Shown in pieces: positions 59,379 through 64,000 of a DNA stretch of 64,000 bases. The first letter of the stretch is position 1; each line of letters starts with the position of its first letter. The stretch is from the NCBI RefSeq assembly GCF_002895945.1, contig NZ_NPZB01000002.1:806001-870000 (forward strand), read 5' to 3'. The translations under genes and the position numbers were made by a program. Under the pieces are notes generated by a model that saw only the letters and a list, made by a program, of their open reading frames with translations, was not told where the DNA came from and searched no databases. The DNA comes from Solilutibacter silvestris (GTDB lineage Bacteria > Pseudomonadota > Gammaproteobacteria > Xanthomonadales > Xanthomonadaceae).

Positions 59379-61976
59379 ATGTTGCAAGAATATCGCCAGC
59401 ACGCCGCCGAACGTGCCGCCCTCGGTATCCCGCCGCTGCCGCTGACCGCGCAGCAGACTGCCGATGTCATCGAATTGCTCAAGAATCCTCCGGCTGGTGA
59501 AGAACAGTTCCTGGTGGATCTGATTACCAATCGCGTGCCGGCAGGTGTCGATGACGCCGCCAAGGTCAAGGCCTCGTATCTCGCCGCGATCGCGTTCGGC
59601 AGCGAGAAGAGCGCGCTGCTTTCGCGCCAACGCGCCACCGAACTGCTGGGCACCATGCTCGGCGGCTACAACATCCATCCGCTGATCGAATTGCTCGATG
59701 ATGCCGAAGTCGGCGCCGTCGCCGCCACCGCGCTCAAGCACACGCTGCTGATGTTCGACGCCTTCCACGACGTGCAGGAGAAGGCCCAATCAAATAGCGC
59801 GCCGGGCAACGCCAACGCCAAGGCCGTGTTGCAGAGCTGGGCCGACGCCGAATGGTTCACCAGCAAGCCGGAAGTGCCGGAGTCGATGACCATCACCGTG
59901 TTCAAGGTGACCGGCGAAACCAATACCGACGATCTGTCGCCGGCGCCCGATGCCACCACGCGTCCCGACATTCCGTTGCACGCGCTGGCGATGCTCAAGA
60001 ACGCCCGCGACGGCATCACTCCGGAAGAAGACGGCAAGCGCGGACCGATCGCCTTCATCGAATCGCTGAAGGACAAGGGCCATCTGGTCGCCTACGTCGG
60101 TGACGTCGTCGGTACTGGTTCCTCGCGCAAGTCCGCGACCAATTCGGTGCTGTGGTTCACCGGCGAAGACATTCCGTTCATCCCGAACAAGCGTTTCGGC
60201 GGCGTCTGCCTGGGGTCGAAGATCGCGCCGATCTTCTACAACACGATGGAAGACGCCGGCGCGTTGCCGATCGAACTCGACGTCTCGCAAATGAACATGG
60301 GTGACGTGGTCGAACTGCGTCCGTACGAAGGCAAGGCGTTGAAGAACGGTGAAGTGATCGCCGAATTCGCATTGAAGTCCGACGTGCTGCTCGATGAAGT
60401 GCGCGCCGGTGGCCGCATCCCGTTGATCGTCGGTCGTGGCCTCACTGCGAAGGCGCGTGAAGCGCTGGGTCTCGCGCCGTCGACGCTGTTCCGCCTGCCG
60501 CACAATCCGGCCGATACCGGCAAAGGCTATTCGCTGGCGCAGAAGATGGTCGGTCGCGCTTGCGGTTTGCCGGAAGGGAAGGGCATTCGTCCCGGTACCT
60601 ATTGCGAACCGAAGATGACCTCGGTGGGTTCGCAGGACACCACCGGCCCGATGACGCGCGATGAACTGAAGGATCTCGCCTGCCTCGGATTCTCCGCCGA
60701 TCTGGTGATGCAGTCGTTCTGCCATACCGCCGCCTATCCGAAGCCGGTCGACGTCAAGACGCACCACGATCTGCCGGCCTTCATCAGCAACCGTGGCGGC
60801 ATCGCGCTGCGCCCGGGCGATGGCGTGATCCACAGCTGGCTCAACCGCATGCTGATGCCCGATACCGTCGGCACCGGCGGTGACTCGCACACGCGTTTTC
60901 CGGTGGGCATCTCGTTTCCGGCGGGTTCGGGCCTCGTGGCTTTTGCTGCCGCGACCGGCGTGATGCCGCTGGACATGCCGGAATCGGTGCTGGTGCGCTT
61001 CAAGGGCGAACTCCAGCCGGGCGTGACCTTGCGTGATCTCGTCAACGCGATTCCGCTGGCGGCGATCAAGCAGGGCCTGATGACCGTTGCCAAGCAGGGC
61101 AAGAAGAACATCTTCTCCGGTCGCATCCTCGAAATCGAAGGGTTGCCGCAGTTGAAGGTTGAGCAGGCGTTCGAACTGTCCGATGCCTCCGCCGAACGCT
61201 CGGCCGCCGGTTGCACGGTGAAGCTCGACAAGGAACCGATCATCGAATACCTCACCAGCAACATCACGTTGCTGAAGTGGATGATCGCCGAAGGCTATGC
61301 CGATCCGCGTTCGCTGTCGCGCCGGATCAAGGCGATGGAAGGCTGGCTGGCCAACCCGCAATTGCTGGAAGGCGATGCCGACGCCGAATACGCCGCGGTG
61401 ATCGACATCGATCTCAACGAGATCGTCGAACCGATCGTCGCCTGCCCGAACGATCCGGACGACGTCAAGACGCTGTCCGATGTCGCCGGCGCGCATATTG
61501 ATGAAGTCTTCATCGGTTCGTGCATGACCAACATCGGCCACTTCCGCGCCGCCGCGAAATTGCTGGAAGGCAAGCGCGATATCCCGACCCGCCTGTGGGT
61601 CGCGCCGCCGACCAAGATGGACGCATCGGAGCTGACCAAGGAAGGCCATTACGGCACCTTCGGCGCGGCCGGTGCGCGCATGGAAATGCCGGGCTGCTCG
61701 CTGTGCATGGGCAACCAGGCGCAGGCGCGCGAAGGCGCGACGGTGTTCTCGACCTCGACCCGCAACTTCCCGAATCGCCTTGGTCGCAATACCAATGTCT
61801 ATCTGGGCTCGGCGGAACTCGCGGCGATTTGCTCGCGCCTCGGTCGCATCCCGACCCGCGAGGAATACATGGCGGACGTCGGCGTGATCAACAGCCAGGG
61901 CGCCGAGATCTACCGTTACATGAACTTCGACCAGATTGAGGAGTACAAGGACGTGGCGGATACGGTCGCGGCTTGA
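59379..61976 (+). CDS. acnB: Aconitate hydratase B (bifunctional aconitase/2-methylisocitrate dehydratase)
   Basis: An 865-residue AcnB: N-terminal HEAT-like domain ([20 protein letters not shown]), swivel domain, then the [4Fe-4S] core with [19 protein letters not shown] and [37 protein letters not shown] is typical. It is the main TCA-cycle aconitase in many proteobacteria. It starts 49 bases after vapC and ends at a strong bidirectional terminator. Confidence 0.98.
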   Translation: MLQEYRQHAAERAALGIPPLPLTAQQTADVIELLKNPPAGEEQFLVDLITNRVPAGVDDAAKVKASYLAAIAFGSEKSALLSRQRATELLGTMLGGYNIHPLIELLDDAEVGAVAATALKHTLLMFDAFHDVQEKAQSNSAPGNANAKAVLQSWADAEWFTSKPEVPESMTITVFKVTGETNTDDLSPAPDATTRPDIPLHALAMLKNARDGITPEEDGKRGPIAFIESLKDKGHLVAYVGDVVGTGSSRKSATNSVLWFTGEDIPFIPNKRFGGVCLGSKIAPIFYNTMEDAGALPIELDVSQMNMGDVVELRPYEGKALKNGEVIAEFALKSDVLLDEVRAGGRIPLIVGRGLTAKAREALGLAPSTLFRLPHNPADTGKGYSLAQKMVGRACGLPEGKGIRPGTYCEPKMTSVGSQDTTGPMTRDELKDLACLGFSADLVMQSFCHTAAYPKPVDVKTHHDLPAFISNRGGIALRPGDGVIHSWLNRMLMPDTVGTGGDSHTRFPVGISFPAGSGLVAFAAATGVMPLDMPESVLVRFKGELQPGVTLRDLVNAIPLAAIKQGLMTVAKQGKKNIFSGRILEIEGLPQLKVEQAFELSDASAERSAAGCTVKLDKEPIIEYLTSNITLLKWMIAEGYADPRSLSRRIKAMEGWLANPQLLEGDADAEYAAVIDIDLNEIVEPIVACPNDPDDVKTLSDVAGAHIDEVFIGSCMTNIGHFRAAAKLLEGKRDIPTRLWVAPPTKMDASELTKEGHYGTFGAAGARMEMPGCSLCMGNQAQAREGATVFSTSTRNFPNRLGRNTNVYLGSAELAAICSRLGRIPTREEYMADVGVINSQGAEIYRYMNFDQIEEYKDVADTVAA

Positions 61977-61996
61977 TTGTCGCGACAATGTTTGAC

Positions 61997-62024
61997 AAAA
62001 GCGCCCGGGAATCCCGGGCGTTTT
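61997..62024. terminator. Bidirectional terminator between acnB and kdpE
   Basis: AAAAGCGCCCGGGA and TCCCGGGCGTTTTC form a nearly perfect stem with A-run before and T-run after, serving both converging genes. Confidence 0.93.
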
Positions 62025-62099
62025 CATGATGCGGGACTTCCTGCATCAGCAGGCATCGGTCGTTGACAGAATGATCAGGCAGCTTTCGACCCAAAGCGG

Positions 62100-62795
62100 T
62101 CACTGGGTCTTGAAGCGGAGACCAACACCGGCTTCGGTCACGATCCAGCGCGGCATCGCCGGGTCATCGCCAAGTTTCTGGCGCAACTTTCCGACCAATA
62201 CCCGCAAGTAATGCGTATCGTCCTGATGATGCTGACCCCAGAGCTCGCGCAGGATTTGCGGCTGGGTCACCACGCGTCCGGCATGCTGGACCAGCAATGC
62301 GAGCAATGCGTATTCCTTGCGCGCCAACTGGACTGGTTCATCGCCGAGGAAAACTTCGCGCCGGGAGAGATCGACGCGCAGTTGGCCGTCATCGAAGACC
62401 GGAAGTCCATCGTCTGTCGCAACGCGCACGCGCAACAAGGCCCGGGCACGTGCCATGAGCTCCTGGATGCCAAAAGGTTTGGTCACGTAATCGTTGGCAC
62501 CCGCATCGAGAGCAGCGACCTTTCCGCTTTCGTCGGCGCGTACGGTGAGCATGATCACCGGAACCTGCGACCACTCGCGCAACCGCTTCAGCACTTCATG
62601 GCCATCGATATCGGGCAATCCGATGTCCAGAATCACCAGATCCGCGCCGTGGGCAGCCAACGTTCGCAGGCCTTCCTCGCCGGATTCTGCCATCCCAACC
62701 CGATACCCTTGGGCACGCAGGCTGATGTCGAGGAATTTGCGGATCTGCGGTTCGTCGTCGATGACGAGCACACGGATATCGGTGGCGTCGTTCAT
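62100..62795 (-). CDS. kdpE: Potassium-responsive response regulator KdpE
   Basis: A 231-residue OmpR-type regulator: receiver domain with Asp13-Asp14, phospho-acceptor Asp57 (LVILDIGLPDIDGHEVLKRL), Thr (MLTVRADES) and Lys (DYVTKPFG), then a winged helix (LARKEYALLALLVQHAGRVV; ILRELWG; HYLRVLVGKLRQKLGDD). The ending (WIVTEAGVGLRFKT) is KdpE-like. It activates the kdpFABC high-affinity K+ pump. Its start overlaps the kdpD stop by ATGA. Confidence 0.94.
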   Translation of the reverse strand: MNDATDIRVLVIDDEPQIRKFLDISLRAQGYRVGMAESGEEGLRTLAAHGADLVILDIGLPDIDGHEVLKRLREWSQVPVIMLTVRADESGKVAALDAGANDYVTKPFGIQELMARARALLRVRVATDDGLPVFDDGQLRVDLSRREVFLGDEPVQLARKEYALLALLVQHAGRVVTQPQILRELWGQHHQDDTHYLRVLVGKLRQKLGDDPAMPRWIVTEAGVGLRFKTQ

Positions 62796-64000
62796 GGCGT
62801 TGAGCCGGGCGGAAGGATGCGGGGAAGCGTCATGCGGATGATGGTGCCATGACCATCGTAACCGGGGATTGCCTCCACGGTTCCGCCGTGCGCACCGAAC
62901 ATGCCCTGGGTGATCGCCAGACCCAAGCCAGTTCCCTGTCGCCCACGGTCGCCGCGTTCCACGCTGAAGAACATGTCGAAGATGCGTTTGCGCTCGTCTT
63001 CCGGGATGCCAGGGCCGCGATCACAAACGTCGATGCGCAAGCGTCCTTCCACATCGCGGGCGTCGATCACGATCGGCTCTCCCGATGGCGAGAAGCGGGC
63101 CGCGTTCTCCACCACATTGAACAGTGCTTGCTCGATCAGCGCCGGATGCACCCAGATTGGCGCAAGCCCTTCTGCCAGATGAAGATCGAATCGTGCGGCT
63201 GGCTCGTAACGTTGCAAGCGCGTGACCGCCGAACCGATCAGCTCATTGACACCGATCCAGTCGCGATTGAGGGTCAGGCCGCCGTGTCCGAGCCTCGTCA
63301 TGTCGAGCAGGTTCTGGATGTAGCGATCCAGGCGTTCGCCTTCCATGCGTACGGTTTCGAGCAGGCTGTGGCGATCTTCGCGGTTCATCGCATCGCCATA
63401 GCTATCGAGGCTGCCCGCCGCGCCAATGATGGACGCCAGCGGCGAGCGCAGATCGTGCGAGACGGATGACAGCAGCGCGGAGCGCAGGCGTTCGGTCTCG
63501 CTGGTGACGCGGGCATCCTCCAGATCGGAAACCAGTCGCGTGCGCACGATGGCTTGGGCAATGTCGTCAGCCATGGCATCGATCAGCCGGCGTTGCTCGG
63601 GCCCGGGGCGCGCGGCGTTCTCCGGGAAACGCAGGCCGATCAAGCCTGCCAAACCGCCATCTTCGATCAGCGGCATGAACCACCAGTCGGAATTGCCCAG
63701 CGTATCGGTGAAACGCCCTGCGCTTTGCTGGTGCTTCATCGTCCAGTCCGCCGCCGCGCGATCCCGGTCCGAGAGCGAGTACGGGCACTCTGGTGCAATT
63801 GGCGTATTTCCTGCCTGCACCAATGCGTCGACACCGGTCGCTTGTTTGAGTGCCTGACGGCCGGCGCTCACGACTTGCCCGAGGTCGGCCGCAACCGCGA
63901 GCTGGCGGCCAAGCGCTTGCAACGCCGTGGCATGTGCATTGGCAGCACGCAGGGCCAGAACCTGCATGCGCAGGCGCGACGCCAATCGTCCGGCAACCAA
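62792..64000 (-). CDS. kdpD: Sensor kinase KdpD, C-terminal part (5' end outside window)
   Basis: The last 402 codons of KdpD, open to the right window edge. Visible are a short helix-rich linker after the membrane part, a GAF-like domain (about the first 150 residues), the dimerisation helix with His in SSVSHDLRSPLASIIGAAGS, and the ATPase domain (ALFNVVENAARFSPSGEPI; DRGPGIPEDERKRIFDMFF; GTGLGLAITQGMF). KdpD senses low K+ and turgor. The Usp-like N-terminal domain and four helices lie outside the window, as do any kdpFABC genes. Confidence 0.94.
   Translation of the reverse strand: MVAGRLASRLRMQVLALRAANAHATALQALGRQLAVAADLGQVVSAGRQALKQATGVDALVQAGNTPIAPECPYSLSDRDRAAADWTMKHQQSAGRFTDTLGNSDWWFMPLIEDGGLAGLIGLRFPENAARPGPEQRRLIDAMADDIAQAIVRTRLVSDLEDARVTSETERLRSALLSSVSHDLRSPLASIIGAAGSLDSYGDAMNREDRHSLLETVRMEGERLDRYIQNLLDMTRLGHGGLTLNRDWIGVNELIGSAVTRLQRYEPAARFDLHLAEGLAPIWVHPALIEQALFNVVENAARFSPSGEPIVIDARDVEGRLRIDVCDRGPGIPEDERKRIFDMFFSVERGDRGRQGTGLGLAITQGMFGAHGGTVEAIPGYDGHGTIIRMTLPRILPPGSTP

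Overview
The window is a GC-rich gammaproteobacterial chromosome segment, most likely from the Xanthomonadaceae/Lysobacteraceae. The main evidence is the gene order dapB-carA-carB-greA-rpfE-recJ-(insert)-rpfD-prfB-lysS-rpfB-acnA, the chromosomal neighbourhood of the Xanthomonas rpf cluster. The divergent bamE(omlA)/fur pair, the class III phaEC pair and the Xanthomonas/Caulobacter-type TonB-dependent receptors fit the same assignment. The genus cannot be fixed from the sequence alone.

Region by region: 1-10.3 kb is an alpha-glucan utilisation locus. It holds an exported GH13 amylase and an MFS sugar transporter on the minus strand, and divergently a GH13 alpha-glucosidase, a GH97 glucosidase, an exported esterase-like protein and a TonB-dependent receptor. 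A 16-bp operator-like word occurs in opposite orientation in its two promoter regions. 10.3-11.4 kb is dinB. 11.6-25.4 kb looks like a polyhydroxybutyrate region: a GntP-family permease, a TonB receptor, an SSF-domain hybrid histidine kinase, a LuxR-type response regulator and a 3-hydroxybutyrate oligomer hydrolase, followed by pssA, phaE, phaC and a small membrane protein with an HExxH motif. The TonB receptor and the hydrolase share an unusual promoter motif. 25.4-31.3 kb carries a dipeptide epimerase, tmRNA (ssrA), a CHASE-like sensor kinase, smpB, ratA-ratB, bamE and fur. 31.7-39 kb is recN and the heat-shock block hrcA-grpE-dnaK-(TMEM175-like)-dnaJ with sigma32-like promoters. 39-55.4 kb is a DyP peroxidase followed by the rpf-neighbourhood genes. 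55.8-62 kb is acnA, a VapBC-like module and acnB. The right edge holds kdpE and the 3' part of kdpD.

Three things stand out. (1) The rpfF-rpfC-rpfG block that makes and senses DSF in Xanthomonas is missing from its usual place: lysS and rpfB meet tail to tail with no base between their stop codons. (2) Four intergenic gaps, all at gene 3' ends, contain a dispersed repeat with a conserved core and stems whose sequence changes between copies while pairing is kept. (3) The kinase/regulator/hydrolase/receptor/permease set with a shared promoter motif looks like a two-component-controlled regulon for 3-hydroxybutyrate oligomers.

All gaps over 300 bases (18877-19297, 31343-31690, 55430-55808) are largely occupied by these repeats. 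I saw no rRNA, free-standing tRNA, CRISPR array, insertion sequence, prophage or replication origin.
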